NCBI RefSeq assembly: GCF_011762125.1
Contig: NZ_JAASQN010000002.1
Coordinates: forward strand, 62,001 to 126,000
Length of the DNA: 64,000 bases
Direction of reading: 5' to 3'
DNA from: Sphingopyxis panaciterrae
GTDB taxonomy: Bacteria > Pseudomonadota > Alphaproteobacteria > Sphingomonadales > Sphingomonadaceae
The position numbers and the translations under genes were made by a program. This document shows, in pieces, positions 45,801-53,177 of this stretch (positions are counted from its first letter, which is position 1; the number at the start of each line of letters is the position of its first letter). Under the pieces are notes generated by a model. That model was given only the letters and a program-made list of their open reading frames with translations, searched no databases and was not told the DNA's origin.

Positions 45801-48160
45801 GCCTGCGTGAAGCGCCGCTGGACTTCGATGACCGTCGGCTCGGTCGCCGATAGCCCGGTAACGAAGAAAAAACCTTCAGAATTCCAGGCCTTTTCAATGA
45901 CACCGGGTCCCGACACGATCCGCGCGCTGCCGAGATCAATATCGGCATTGCCCCACCCGGTGGCGCTGCCATAAATACCGAAAGCCAACGATGTCGACGT
46001 CGCGGTTCCCTGGAAGGTGACGGTCGACGTCACGACCTCGTTCGCCGCGACCGAGATGCCGGGCGAAATGACCTGTTGCGACTGGCCGCTCGCCGCGCCC
46101 GCGACAGTATAGCTGAAGGCGGGCTGGCCGTTGATCGTTCCCGCCGCAGCCGACGCGATACCGCCCAAGACCCAATTGCCGAGCGTCTGCGCATTGGCGT
46201 AATTTGTCGTGCCCGCGTTCTGGAAATTCTGGCTCTCGATCTCGCCGATCAGATCGCCCGCCTTATTGTAGATGCGCGTCTGTGTCTTTCCGGTCGAAAG
46301 CTGGATGAGTGTCGTCGTGTTCGCGTCATCGAAGCGATAGGTGGTCACGCCCCCCGCAAGATCGGTCGAGCCGACGAGCCGGCCGAGCCCGTCATAGACG
46401 AAGGTCTCGGCATTTTCGCCCTGATCATAACGGCTGAGCAGCCGCCCCGACTGGTCATATGTAAAGGTGCCGACCGACGTTCCGTCGCTGCCCACCGCAT
46501 TGGTCCAGGCGCTCGACGCCCCGTAGCCGCGGGCAAGTGTGATTTGACCGCGCCCATTGAAGGTCAAATGCTGGATCATCACGCTGGTCCGCGCGGTTCC
46601 CGCCGGACCGGCGGCAGCGTCCCGCCACAGGTCCATCTGCGCCTCGGTCGGCGCGTCGGATGCCGCGAGGCCGGTCAGGTCATAGTGAGATTCCGGGAAG
46701 GCATTCTGCCAGTACATCTGGCCAAAGACGTTGTAATAATATTGGACGACCTCACCCTCGGCGCTGATTACATAGCGCAGGTGGTTCTCGATATCATAGA
46801 CGTAGCGCGTCGTATGGCTCACCGCCGCACCGCCCGTATCCGACCCGGTGCGCGTCTCGGTCAGCAGTTCATTCTTCGTGCCATAAGTGCGCGTGACGAG
46901 ATTGTTGTTGGCATCCTTGCTGGTAAGCATGTTGCCGTTGCCGTCATAGGTGTAGACGGTCACCTTGCCCGCGCTGTCGGTGACGCTGGTGAGGTTGCCC
47001 GAGCCATCATAACCGAACTGGACATTCTGCGCCGTCGCGGTGGTGGTCGCCGGCGGTGCGGTGATCTTGGTCAGCTGCGCCGCTGCATCATAGTCGAGCC
47101 GCGTCGTCTGCCCGTCGGGTCCGGCGATCATCGTATAGCCCGTGCCATAGGTCAGCGTCGTCACCCGCGTGTCGCCCGCCGCGACCGCCTGGGTCAGCGT
47201 CTTGACGCGGCCCGACGTATCATAGGTGATGGCGAGGCTCGACCCGTCGGTCTGGGTGATCGAGGCGATGCGGTCGCTGGTGCCGTCATAGGTGTAATTC
47301 GTCACATAGGTCTTGCCGTCGGCGACGCTGTTGTCGCCGGGGCTGAGGTCGACCGTCACCGTGATCAGCCGGTTCGACGCGTCATAGGCATAGCGCGTGC
47401 GCGTCAGCATCGCCGGGACGTCATCGGCGGCCGTCGATGGATCACCATAATCGGTATAATAGGTCTCAAGCCCGATCAGATTGTCGGGCTTCAGACTGTC
47501 CCATATATATTTGACATAGCTTTGTTCGGGAACGCCGGTGGCGGCATTGCCCGCGCCATGGTTCGCGGTCGTCACCCGGTCGAGCTTGTCGGTCGCCGCC
47601 ACATAGGTGAAGGACAGTTTATAACCGTCGGTGTCCTTCTGCTCCTTGATGCGGAACACCGCCGCGTCGGCGACCGACGCCTCATAGGTCTCGGTCCACT
47701 GGCTCGACCCGTCGGTCCATATCCACGTCGCCCCCGACTTGACCAGCCGGTCGTGCGCCCCGTCGCCGTCGGTGGTGACATAGGCCGACTTCGCCGCATC
47801 CCATGCATAGACGATCACCGAACCATCGCCGCCCTGCCGGCTCACCGTGCTGCCGGCCGTGTTCAGCGTCCCCGTCAGTCCGAACACCCGCCGCATCGTC
47901 GATTGCTGCCACTGGTCGCCATTGTCGCCGTCGGACATCTGCGCCAGGCTGTTGTACGTCCGCGAGATCGAGGCATCAGGGCCGCGGCCGACCAGAAACT
48001 CGTCCTCGCGTGCGATCAGCAAATTGCCCGTCGCCGCATTGACCGAAACGCTCTCACCGCTCCGCCCCTGCGTCCCCGACCCGAGCAGACCCGTCCCCCC
48101 AAGGGCCGACCCCGATCCCCGCGCAAAACCCGAGCCCGATCCCACAAATATCGATACCAT
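36878..48160 (-). CDS. Giant Rhs/YD-repeat polymorphic toxin with LysM and GIY-YIG tip
   Basis: With ATG at 48160 (GGGGA upstream) the protein has about 3760 residues. The N-terminus (VSVNAATGNLLIAREDEFLVGRG) lacks a classical signal peptide. From about residue 90 to 3050 it is made of YD repeats (YDxxGRL-type units), expected to form a large cocoon shell. A LysM domain (YTVRAGDTLASIAAQLWGD) lies at about 3084-3130, then a Gly/Ala-rich hydrophobic region. The pre-toxin region ends at VGAAE (about 3643). The tip has a GIY-YIG nuclease pattern: THVYIIRGPDGSLHKVGES, a central Arg and Glu in DARAYETRFIQTYERLYG. It probably acts in contact-dependent competition; no VgrG or other secretion partner is nearby. 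Confidence 0.92.
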   Translation of the reverse strand: MVSIFVGSGSGFARGSGSALGGTGLLGSGTQGRSGESVSVNAATGNLLIAREDEFLVGRGPDASISRTYNSLAQMSDGDNGDQWQQSTMRRVFGLTGTLNTAGSTVSRQGGDGSVIVYAWDAAKSAYVTTDGDGAHDRLVKSGATWIWTDGSSQWTETYEASVADAAVFRIKEQKDTDGYKLSFTYVAATDKLDRVTTANHGAGNAATGVPEQSYVKYIWDSLKPDNLIGLETYYTDYGDPSTAADDVPAMLTRTRYAYDASNRLITVTVDLSPGDNSVADGKTYVTNYTYDGTSDRIASITQTDGSSLAITYDTSGRVKTLTQAVAAGDTRVTTLTYGTGYTMIAGPDGQTTRLDYDAAAQLTKITAPPATTTATAQNVQFGYDGSGNLTSVTDSAGKVTVYTYDGNGNMLTSKDANNNLVTRTYGTKNELLTETRTGSDTGGAAVSHTTRYVYDIENHLRYVISAEGEVVQYYYNVFGQMYWQNAFPESHYDLTGLAASDAPTEAQMDLWRDAAAGPAGTARTSVMIQHLTFNGRGQITLARGYGASSAWTNAVGSDGTSVGTFTYDQSGRLLSRYDQGENAETFVYDGLGRLVGSTDLAGGVTTYRFDDANTTTLIQLSTGKTQTRIYNKAGDLIGEIESQNFQNAGTTNYANAQTLGNWVLGGIASAAAGTINGQPAFSYTVAGAASGQSQQVISPGISVAANEVVTSTVTFQGTATSTSLAFGIYGSATGWGNADIDLGSARIVSGPGVIEKAWNSEGFFFVTGLSATEPTVIEVQRRFTQAQGVATRFYPDYPNGSIQGNAIIAAAPSMTKSPASETSYLYDKNGRLRAATDATGNNSFILYDNAGRKTADIAADGGVIEYRYDAAARLATTIAYATKLDATKMGDLATAGGIAETAGYRPGATASDIWSWSVYDAGGRLIESIDGTGGVAVFSYDGSDRLIKTVSYFYKLTAGQLTTLKATPPTATLLPVLDAARDAVSRSFYDADGQLIGTLDGEGYLSEIVYDAAGQKIDAIAYVAKTSSSLWAAGTFAALRTNAGGATAAANRHMRYVYDAQGLLRYTVDNTGHVSSFAYNAAGKLVSTIVHAAPIAAATSDFTYDNIKVLLTGIANSANDRLGSNVYNAKGQVAYTVGAIGTVTGYAYDVAGHVIRTITYATTRAVADLVTMDSWAMGQAANAGNRVARSWYAASGDLRFTVDAEGYVTRFDYDAEGRMIAERRPPNKVTAADTTTIAQIDTLANAAGTAVVTSYSYDAAGRIEYVTDGEGYQTRNVWAANGNLTSVYAAWGTAVESETRYAYDGAGRVLSETRGYGAAEASTVSYAYDGLGNRVSMTDARSKVTTYSYDERGLLLTAVNAAGTTSYEYNGFGDVVKMTDPRGQTTGKSTYYYYDDLGQVTLVRDTESYVTETSYTAFGEVASLTRRYNRTASAVSTTTLPTVAAHASDTVTQYVYDKRGLVLTRIDAENIATTSAYNATGDLLSVTRAGAITAFQYDKRGLVTKTTDAEGFFESYGYDAYGNRTSVTAKSKDAAKVAGGTTTYTYDKRGLLLTETLPFASYTSNGNVQAATVTNTYSYDARGNRTQMVEAAGLTEARTTTYEYDGLNRLTRTSGQARSVLDQSDHVTVTTNFVPTETIAYDAAGNVTSVTDAAGGRNVYYYDDLGRKTVAIDAAGTYTRYVYDKNGNVTETRVYETKVTVPATDGGTPPPANGASRATSFTYDNLNRLLTSSVAGAKTGSYVIGGYAGDVWTGVTTTIATTYEYDAIGNVVKAIDANGNATFSRYDRLGRKTHQLDTEKYLTAWTYDAEGNVLTEKRYATNGNRLFNPRFNGTDGWGIGYDPNGIAQGAPFTGPWYGQDGIKINVNATAAEQVVSLRSDIGHMIPVTAGEKLAIEASVQGEGSIGRVELTMHFFDASGAYIGAVNAATLYGNQAFGTKMTGVIDVPTGAVSMMYELYGFSSGAGAGGLALLEPSLSAISGAQPVASNTADRTTTYTYDKNGNRLTETRAGVAVHDGSGGVTAPQSVTVSWVYNGLGQVVQKNEATDGAARGQVGDESIYYTYDAGGRLLNEERAAFATNYNDVVVTPTVDYRYTGLGDLTYTWQKGQADTAATETRYTYGAGGLLASMTDATGVVHTYSYDRNGTLIRDEYNRANSAGTNMLNAVLTKVDALGRTIEQSVAAWNGSAWAKGDIATTEYNAFGEVSSTGINGLLQTQNKYDLAGRLTATNAGDGVWKLFGYDKNGNQTLAITSAGYDLKNKTFDQAFAEIASATNGAKVNATYTVYDKRGMATDVVEEGRQLTGTSDSQRLTTSRSYNAFGDVLTETDARGGLTSYTYNNIGKLTRKEGPTVEVTYENGGTQWIKPATDYYYDRAGRLVAWRDANGEYAAGGTSGGGASKLADKGNLTRLTLLAGSGYNGSEALVTSETHADGGTRYIKYDIRGDARITIDEVNRWSHRDFDARGLVTVEYRPGGLLDYYAYDSLGQRIRHWNNAPEMAGDVETIDYDTQGRVTATRSFGGDTTSTTYTWDATIAAAGMGVITGGWAENTTMANGRILNEKSDIFGRATWKSDLGNHITTWAYDAAGRQTSSVMDGNTATFTYYNSALIATNSGPNGTATYTYDKAGNRLTEQLKVGVVTIKNQSATYDALGRLTGWNEAGTAKSPAASTTNSYDANGNIRMTHSEYQTIGATGIASGTMTSTDYWYRYDSLNRLVTDRGMLSGTAGAAGTTIVRRKIEEDQGAAGSARSQDIAYDQAGQRQSVTTTYHWREAIADDGPKIIYLNHNETHVESYAYDDAGRLTSVNKAIDGAAAQLKSSLSYDLMGRLTQQQDYGGLGGGTYTGVSYSRSIVYNAKGQVTSDDVSSAREQVAAGAWDTFRSVTTYGYGSGTGYALGSVVTQSAVNTKLAPGSSSWTSQPGTLTTTAYAWYDGAVQDLVTYDYDTGSGSNPIYQTDLLLNGFGQMTGADVDDGVAKDVVYTLDENGQIIRRDESRTGAPSEAAPHEVFYRFAGQQMGMAGNNGTADVSYSQSIADRAAVRPATSSSTAGLFRNGTKTGNAAYANFAGSYDPYNSGYQGSAGGAYTVRAGDTLASIAAQLWGDANLWYKLAAANGMGANSALTEGQSLTIPVGVTRNSHSADTFKPYDPTDALGDLSPTTPKPPKKPKCGMLGQILVAAIAIGVAAWLGPQMIQAAQGALGALGGAIAGGAAAGAVASAASQGVGIAIGAQSGFSWKSVGMAAIAGGIGGGLSELGKAAGAAGSVSDKITNISKAASGGFGSAVLRGALSSALTQGIGVATGLQSKFDFAGVAAAGIGAATGYGMRTAMDGRWSYGGADFHAPLSSLDRLAQGAASNAATAIAAAATRSAISGDSFGDSLMRALPDVIGNTLYESTVAGLASVTASGSRLTRLAQNNIIFDGGIPIAGDPEIDPAIVANGRRMSFFEKLEFDVSASYDNLKSSFVGLYRESRLVRALTPPQLVATAIAADYVVSGRIGEDARGFSNWAGQQVSGLRQDYIGFSRALKSRAAPGQWASIAAIDFGAGIALGALDMAGALPGAVANPLDTAGGVVGSVMGGAAALTDAALIPDSRGGHMVQQAAANLRAMDTTQWNVASGELALGLVGGSAAAKVALRGAPGVVGAAETTGSRIIYDAPIGPVRPHKNSLDYVGDTHVYIIRGPDGSLHKVGESAQGVRVRDGASIRAEQQARALQRETGEFYTTEIRKNFTSKADARAYETRFIQTYERLYGKRPPGNPLDR
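37225..37560. repeat. 336-bp direct repeat, copy in the main Rhs gene
   Basis: Encodes the pre-toxin segment immediately before the GIY-YIG tip and is nearly identical to 35164-35499. Recombination between the two would replace the GIY-YIG tip and remove cassette 2. Confidence 0.9.
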
Positions 48161-48282
48161 CGACACATCCCCGCAACAGACTTTATCGCGGCGGCGGCTC
48201 CTGCCCGGTCTCAACCCGACGTGAAACACCCCGCTAGATACTGATCCAACGGGTTCGGGAGATGTTTAGGGTCTTTTTGACA

Positions 48283-48288
48283 ATTATA
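48283..48288 (-). promoter_or_regulatory. Possible -10 box of the Rhs gene
   Basis: A perfect TATAAT on the minus strand lies about 123 bases before the Rhs start, in an AT-rich patch. No convincing -35 is seen at 16-18 bases upstream. The 48161-48355 gap holds no gene. Confidence 0.25.
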
Positions 48289-48355
48289 TCGATTGCATAG
48301 CCGGCGGAGAGATGTCCGCTATGGGGTGGAGAGCGGCCGTTGCTTCGCCCATCCT

Positions 48356-48450
48356 CGTCATCCGGGCTTGACCCGGGATCCCGCTTCTCTTGGGGAGCAC
48401 CGGCAGTTTCGGCATCAAGCGGGACCCCGGATCAAGTCCGGGGTGACGAA
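48356..48450. repeat. 95-bp palindromic intergenic repeat, copy 2
   Basis: Same structure as 15738-15832 with arms CCGGGCTTGACCCGG and CCCCGGATCAAGTCCGGGG. It lies between the Rhs promoter region and the end of the M20 peptidase gene. The flanking TCCGCTTCCGGCCG word also occurs near copy 3. Confidence 0.85.
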
Positions 48451-48552
48451 AAAGGGAATGTCCGCTTCCGGCCGAAAAGGGTCAATCCATCTTGAGCTTG
48501 CCAAGCGCTTGCAAAGGACAAGCCGTTTTTTCGGATGCGAGGCCGGGTCGCC

Positions 48553-50028
48553 CTACCCCGCCGAGGTCGCGATCAGCCGCGCATAGAAATCGATCATCCG
48601 CCGGAAACTGTCGACCGCCATATGTTCGTTGGTACCGTGGATCATCGCGGTTTCCTTGAGTGTGAAATGCATCGGCATGAAGCGGTACACATCGTCCGAA
48701 ATTGGCTCCATGCTGCGGCTGTCGGTCGCCGCGACGACAAGGAATGGCGAAAGGACGGCGTCGGGCGCGTCGGCGCGCGCGGCGGCGGCGATATATTTCC
48801 AGCCGGGCGACTCGGTCGATGAAACACGCGACGGTTCGTTCGGCGGCTTGACCCAAGCGAGGTCGACCGGCGCGTCGCCGACCGCGGCCTTGGCGCGCGC
48901 CATGACGTCGGCAGAGCTGTTCCACGGGGCGATGCGATAGTTGATCAGCGCGTTGGCCGACTGCGGCAGCACATTTTCCTTCGGACTGCCTTCGAGCATC
49001 GTCGGGGCGATGGTCGTATGGAATGCCGCGGCCGAGGTGGGCGAGGAACCCGCCTGCCGCTTGAGCAGCGATCCGAACAGCCACTGGTTGGCCACCGCCA
49101 TCTTCGTCGTGCCGCCTTTTCGTTCGGCGAGCACGTCGATCATCGCGGCGCCGGGGCCGCGCATCTCGATGGGGAACGCCTTTTCGGTGATCGCGAGAAC
49201 CGCCCGCGCGAGCGTCGTGACGCCCGTTTCGGCAGGCGGCATCGAGCTGTGCCCCCCCGGCGCGTTTGCCGTCACCTTGAGCGTCGCATAGCCTTTTTCG
49301 GCGACCCCGATGAGAATCGCCGGCCCGTCGATCACCGGCGCATCGCGCAACACGACGCTGCCTTCGTCGATCGTGAACAGGGCGCGGACGCCATCGGCCT
49401 TCAGTTTCGCCGCCGCGGCCACCGCGCCCGATCCGCCCGCTTCCTCATCGTGCCCCGACACCAGATAGATGCCGCGCTTTGGTTTGAAACCCTGGCCCGC
49501 CAGCGCCTCGAGCGCTTCGAACAGTCCGATGAGCGAACCCTTGTCGTCGACCGTCCCGCGCCCCCACACCGCCTGTTCGGCGATCGTCCCGGCAAAGGGC
49601 GGATATTTCCAGTCGGCTTCGGTGCCGCCGGTCACCGGCACGACATCCTGATGCGCCATCACGATGATCGGTTTGGCCGCCGGGTCGCTGCCCGGCCAAT
49701 GATAGATGAGCGTCCGGTTGGGCAGGATCGTGCGCGCCATCACGCGATGCACGGCGGGATAGGTTTTGGCGAGCCACGCGTGCAGCCGGTCCCATTCGGC
49801 AACCTCGTTATCGGCCGGGTTCTGATGCGAAACCGTCCGGATCTGCGCCGCGGCGCTGAGATGCGCCACCGCGGCGTCGAGGTCATAGGGCGGCGCGGCG
49901 GCGAGACGGATGTCGCTGCCATCGGCGATATCCCTGGGCTCGAAGCTCGCGGTTCGCACCGCAACCGTGCCTGCAACAAGGGCAAGCGCCGCCAGCCCGC
50001 CCAGGACGATCGTCCGCCGTTTCGCCAT
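48553..50028 (-). CDS. M20 family metallopeptidase (PM20D1-like)
   Basis: The start at 50028 follows GGAGAGGGG and gives 491 residues with an N-terminal membrane anchor or signal (TIVLGGLAALALVAGTVAV). Metal and catalytic motifs are MAHQDVVPV (His, Asp), GRGTVDDKGSLIG (Asp), SGHDEEAGGSG (Glu-Glu) and MIHGTNEHMAV (His). This is the extended PM20D1/carboxypeptidase S type. The likely location is the periplasm. Confidence 0.9.
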   Translation of the reverse strand: MAKRRTIVLGGLAALALVAGTVAVRTASFEPRDIADGSDIRLAAAPPYDLDAAVAHLSAAAQIRTVSHQNPADNEVAEWDRLHAWLAKTYPAVHRVMARTILPNRTLIYHWPGSDPAAKPIIVMAHQDVVPVTGGTEADWKYPPFAGTIAEQAVWGRGTVDDKGSLIGLFEALEALAGQGFKPKRGIYLVSGHDEEAGGSGAVAAAAKLKADGVRALFTIDEGSVVLRDAPVIDGPAILIGVAEKGYATLKVTANAPGGHSSMPPAETGVTTLARAVLAITEKAFPIEMRGPGAAMIDVLAERKGGTTKMAVANQWLFGSLLKRQAGSSPTSAAAFHTTIAPTMLEGSPKENVLPQSANALINYRIAPWNSSADVMARAKAAVGDAPVDLAWVKPPNEPSRVSSTESPGWKYIAAAARADAPDAVLSPFLVVAATDSRSMEPISDDVYRFMPMHFTLKETAMIHGTNEHMAVDSFRRMIDFYARLIATSAG

Positions 50029-50127
50029 ATTCCCCTCTCCTTCTGCCGTCCGCCAATGGACCGCGATCAGTTGCAATATGCAAGGGAAATGCCGCAACAA
50101 TGGCAGGAAAATGGCGGGGCAGGAGAA

Positions 50128-50203
50128 TGGTGGGCCCGGCAGGACTCGAACCCGCAACCTAGCCGTTATGAGCGGCCAGCTCTAACCGTTGAGCTACAGG
50201 CCC
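50128..50203 (-). tRNA. tRNA with CAU anticodon, probably tRNA-Ile2
   Basis: A 76-base cloverleaf: acceptor GGGCCTG/CGGGCCC, D-arm AGCTCAACGGTTAGAGCT, loop CTCATAA with CAT at 50168-50170, T-loop GGTTCGAGTCC and encoded ACCA. The body resembles lysidine-modified tRNA-Ile2 more than elongator or initiator Met; the distinction is tentative. Confidence 0.9.
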
Positions 50204-50270
50204 CTCCATTGCCCGGCGGGGTGTGCGGGCGATAGCGGACGCACCGGCGGATTGGCAAGCGCCAAGGCGC

Positions 50271-51314
50271 TCAGACCGCCTTGCGCTCCGCAATCGCCAG
50301 TATCTCTGCCGCCGTCGTCGGTTCGACGCCGCGCCGTGCCAGATGGTCCAGCAGCACGTCCCACCAGCGATAGAAACGGACGAGGTCGGCATCACTGCGG
50401 ACATACGGCGTGTTGCCCGGCTGCAGCGACGGCGAATGGAAGGAGAAGTTGAGTACCGGAATTCCCCGATTGAGCGCGATATCGACCGCGCGGCAGGCGC
50501 GCTCGGCGGGAATGCCTTCCGGCGTCAGCGCAATACGTTCGACCAGCCCGAGCCGTGCCAGCGCCGCGCCGGCGTGCGTGCCCTTGCGCGCGACGCGATG
50601 ATAAAGGCGGCTGCCCGCCCGTCCGAACAGCCCGCCGAACACCGTCGTCACCGGAACTTCGAGGATATCGCCCCGCCCCGTGCGCACCCACCAGGGCAAC
50701 AACGGCGCCTCGCGATAATCGGGGCCGTGCCCGGCGCGGTAATCGAACCCCGCGCGAACCGAGGTATCGCACCGGAAGCCGAGTTCGGCGAGCATCACCG
50801 CGCTTTCGGGGCCAAGCCCGTAGCGGCCGGCGCGATAGACGATCGGCCGGACACCGAAACGATCGCCGATCGCATCGCGCAGTGCCGTCATTTTCGCGCG
50901 CTGGAGTTCGACGGGCAGGTTGCCGGTATAGCTGTTGCGCTCGCTCACTTCTTCTTCGTGCGGCGGCGTGACCCAAGGATGGAGCTGCGCGCCGATCTCG
51001 CAGCGGCCTTCGGCGTTCGCCGCACCCAGGATCGCGACGGCGCGGTCGTCGGCAACGATCGGCCAGTCGACGAGATAGATCGGCCGCACCGCCGCCCGGT
51101 CAAAATAGGCTTGGCATTCGGCCAGCGCGGGAACCGAATCGAGGCCATAGCCGGTGCGCGCGAACGGCGCCGTCCAGTCGAAATCCTCTTCGGTATCGAT
51201 CGTCACCCAGAAACGCGGCCGTTCGCCGCGGTCGAGCCCGATCAGTTTCGGTCCCACCGGATATGCCAGAAGATTGCCCGCAGGCTGCACCGCATTTCCC
51301 CCCGCCGGCCCCAC
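50271..51314 (-). CDS. Polysaccharide deacetylase family protein
   Basis: A 347-residue NodB-fold protein. WVTIDTEEDFDW supplies the first Asp pair, HPWVTPP the metal histidines and RAGRYGLG the catalytic-face arginine; LNFSFHSPSL is the last His motif. It resembles the WalW-type deacetylases of sphingomonads, which act on surface glycans. There is no signal peptide. It starts with GTG 10 bases after the histidine kinase gene and is probably cotranscribed with it. Confidence 0.82.
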   Translation of the reverse strand: MGPAGGNAVQPAGNLLAYPVGPKLIGLDRGERPRFWVTIDTEEDFDWTAPFARTGYGLDSVPALAECQAYFDRAAVRPIYLVDWPIVADDRAVAILGAANAEGRCEIGAQLHPWVTPPHEEEVSERNSYTGNLPVELQRAKMTALRDAIGDRFGVRPIVYRAGRYGLGPESAVMLAELGFRCDTSVRAGFDYRAGHGPDYREAPLLPWWVRTGRGDILEVPVTTVFGGLFGRAGSRLYHRVARKGTHAGAALARLGLVERIALTPEGIPAERACRAVDIALNRGIPVLNFSFHSPSLQPGNTPYVRSDADLVRFYRWWDVLLDHLARRGVEPTTAAEILAIAERKAV

Positions 51315-51324
51315 CCGGCCTGCG

Positions 51325-53010
51325 CTATTCGCTTTGCTGGGCGTCCAGCCCGGTATCGGTGCTTGGGTTGGCCGAGGGCAGGTGCAAGGTCAAGGCGTTA
51401 TGCCCGATATCGAGTCTTCCGCCCGCGCCGCGCGCGAGACTGTCGACCAGACGGAGCGAAAAGCCGAGGCTGAGGATCGCCGCCCCCGGCGCCTCACCTT
51501 CGGGGCTGAAGCCCGGATCGAGCAGGTTTGCCGCCGTCGCGAAGCGAATCGAGGCCGGACGCACGATGCGCAATTGCAGCATGTCGTCGTGCGCGGCTTC
51601 TGCGACGAGTTGCCCGACCATGATCGCCCCCGGTTCGGATACATCGACCAGCGCGGTCAGCAGCCGCCCGATCATCCGCCGTGCGTTCGCGTCATGGCCA
51701 CGCGCCAGGAAGGATCCGCCGACGCGCGAGATGCTGAGATCGATCCGCTGTTCGGCGAGCAACGCGGCCAGATCGCCTTCGACCTGCGCCACGATCGCCG
51801 CGACATCGACGGTTTCGTGAGCCAGTTCGCGCGGCGGACTGTCGCCGGCACGCGCCGCGGTCTCCAGATCGTCGATGATCGCCTGGACCGACGCCGCGTC
51901 GGCGACGATCGTCTCCGCCATCGCGCGATAGGGGCCGCTGACCGGGCCGAACATCTGTCCCGAAATGATCTGCGCGAAGCCGGAGATCGCATTGAGCGGA
52001 CTGCGCAGTTCATGGATCAGCTGGCGAATCGAGTCGCCCGAATCCGCCGCGGCGGGCTGGCCATAGGGGGTTTCGTTGCGGTACGGCCGGCGCGCGCTGC
52101 CGCGATAGCCGCGAAACTGTCCCGTCGCCGGATCGAACCAGGGCAAGGCCGAAAAACGCCATTCGCCGGCATCGGCGGGTGAACCGTCGAGGATCATCCG
52201 CGCGTTGATCATCTCGGCACGCTGGCGGAATGCGCCCGCCGCGACACCATCGGTACCGGGCTCGCCACCGAACGCCGCCTCGGCAATCGACAGCCCGATC
52301 GCGCTGCCGCGCGTGACTCCGTCGACCCAGTGAATGACGCCGTCGGGGCCGGTTTCGAACAGAAAATTCGCGCGCGGCGTCCGGGGCGCCGCGGACTGCC
52401 CGCGAGTCGACTGGAATTTGTCGATACGCCGGACCAGTTCGCTGATCTGGTTCGATCCCGTATCATTGGCCGGAACCGCCGCTTCGGCGCTTTCGGCCCC
52501 TGTTTCGGCCCCGGGTTCGATCATGGTTTCGACGGGCAGCGGCGGCACCGTTTCGGCGGCAATCATCATCGGCTGCGGCAAGGCCATCGAGCCGCTGCCC
52601 AGGCTCGCGAGCGCGCGGCGGACATTGGCCGGAAGATCGTCGCGGCCGGCGAGGATCGAACGCGCCATCGCCCCCGTAGCCGGGAGCAGCGCCAGCCAGT
52701 CGGCTTCCGAAAGCCGGGCGCTGCCCAGCATCACGGCCGACACCGCCGGGACGTCATTGGCATAAAGCGCAACGAGCGGCGCAAAGCGGCCGTGCCGCGC
52801 GATCGCCCGCGCGCAGTCGCGCCGGACATTTTCGGGGACCTGGGGCCGAAGCACGGCGAGCGCATGCAGGCTGCGGCGAATATCGCCATCAACCAGTTGA
52901 TTGCCGCGCTGCGCCAGAATATCGGAGAGCTGACGCCACGCGGCGATGCTCGCCCGGCGGTCCCCGGGCGCCTGACGCAAGATGGTCGTAATCATCGAGT
53001 CAGCAGTCAC
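51325..53010 (-). CDS. Histidine kinase with degenerate ATPase domain
   Basis: A 561-residue soluble protein. The N-terminal ~200 residues are helical and unassigned; a PAS-like segment (ANFLFETGPDGVIHWVDGVTRG) follows. The HisKA dimerisation helix has the H-box LIHELRSPLNAISGFAQI with phospho-acceptor His333. The C-terminal region keeps a GFSLRLVDSLARGAGGRLDIG-like G2 box but lacks a clear N-box Asn and DxGxG G1 motif, so ATP binding may be lost. Start is GTG at 53010 or ATG at 52995. A CtrA octamer lies upstream, suggesting a cell-cycle role. Confidence 0.85.
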   Translation of the reverse strand: MTADSMITTILRQAPGDRRASIAAWRQLSDILAQRGNQLVDGDIRRSLHALAVLRPQVPENVRRDCARAIARHGRFAPLVALYANDVPAVSAVMLGSARLSEADWLALLPATGAMARSILAGRDDLPANVRRALASLGSGSMALPQPMMIAAETVPPLPVETMIEPGAETGAESAEAAVPANDTGSNQISELVRRIDKFQSTRGQSAAPRTPRANFLFETGPDGVIHWVDGVTRGSAIGLSIAEAAFGGEPGTDGVAAGAFRQRAEMINARMILDGSPADAGEWRFSALPWFDPATGQFRGYRGSARRPYRNETPYGQPAAADSGDSIRQLIHELRSPLNAISGFAQIISGQMFGPVSGPYRAMAETIVADAASVQAIIDDLETAARAGDSPPRELAHETVDVAAIVAQVEGDLAALLAEQRIDLSISRVGGSFLARGHDANARRMIGRLLTALVDVSEPGAIMVGQLVAEAAHDDMLQLRIVRPASIRFATAANLLDPGFSPEGEAPGAAILSLGFSLRLVDSLARGAGGRLDIGHNALTLHLPSANPSTDTGLDAQQSE

Positions 53011-53088
53011 GCGAAGCCGGCCCCACCCTCATATCGTTGTTAGCATATGCTTACCGGCTAGCGTGAATCGGCCGGTCATGAAAGCACC

Positions 53089-53096
53089 TTAACCAT
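53089..53096 (+). promoter_or_regulatory. CtrA half-site between the kinase and Lrp genes
   Basis: An exact TTAACCAT octamer, 79 bases before the histidine kinase start and 82 before the Lrp gene. Confidence 0.45.
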
Positions 53097-53177
53097 CCGC
53101 GTCGCATTGTGGGACAATTGCATTCGCCTGAAATATTATTATGGTCATGGCCTTGCTAGGAAAGCGGAAGTTACAAA

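Noticed and set aside
36878-48160. Possible CRISPR-like array because of many similar units
   Set aside because: The units are degenerate coding YD repeats of uneven spacing inside one reading frame, not short identical repeats with spacers.
37139-48244. Several long plus-strand frames (for example 37139-39421, 39788-42277, 42419-44230, 46076-48244)
   Set aside because: All are antisense to the Rhs gene and mirror its repeats in an Arg/Gly/Asp-rich composition; no family motifs.
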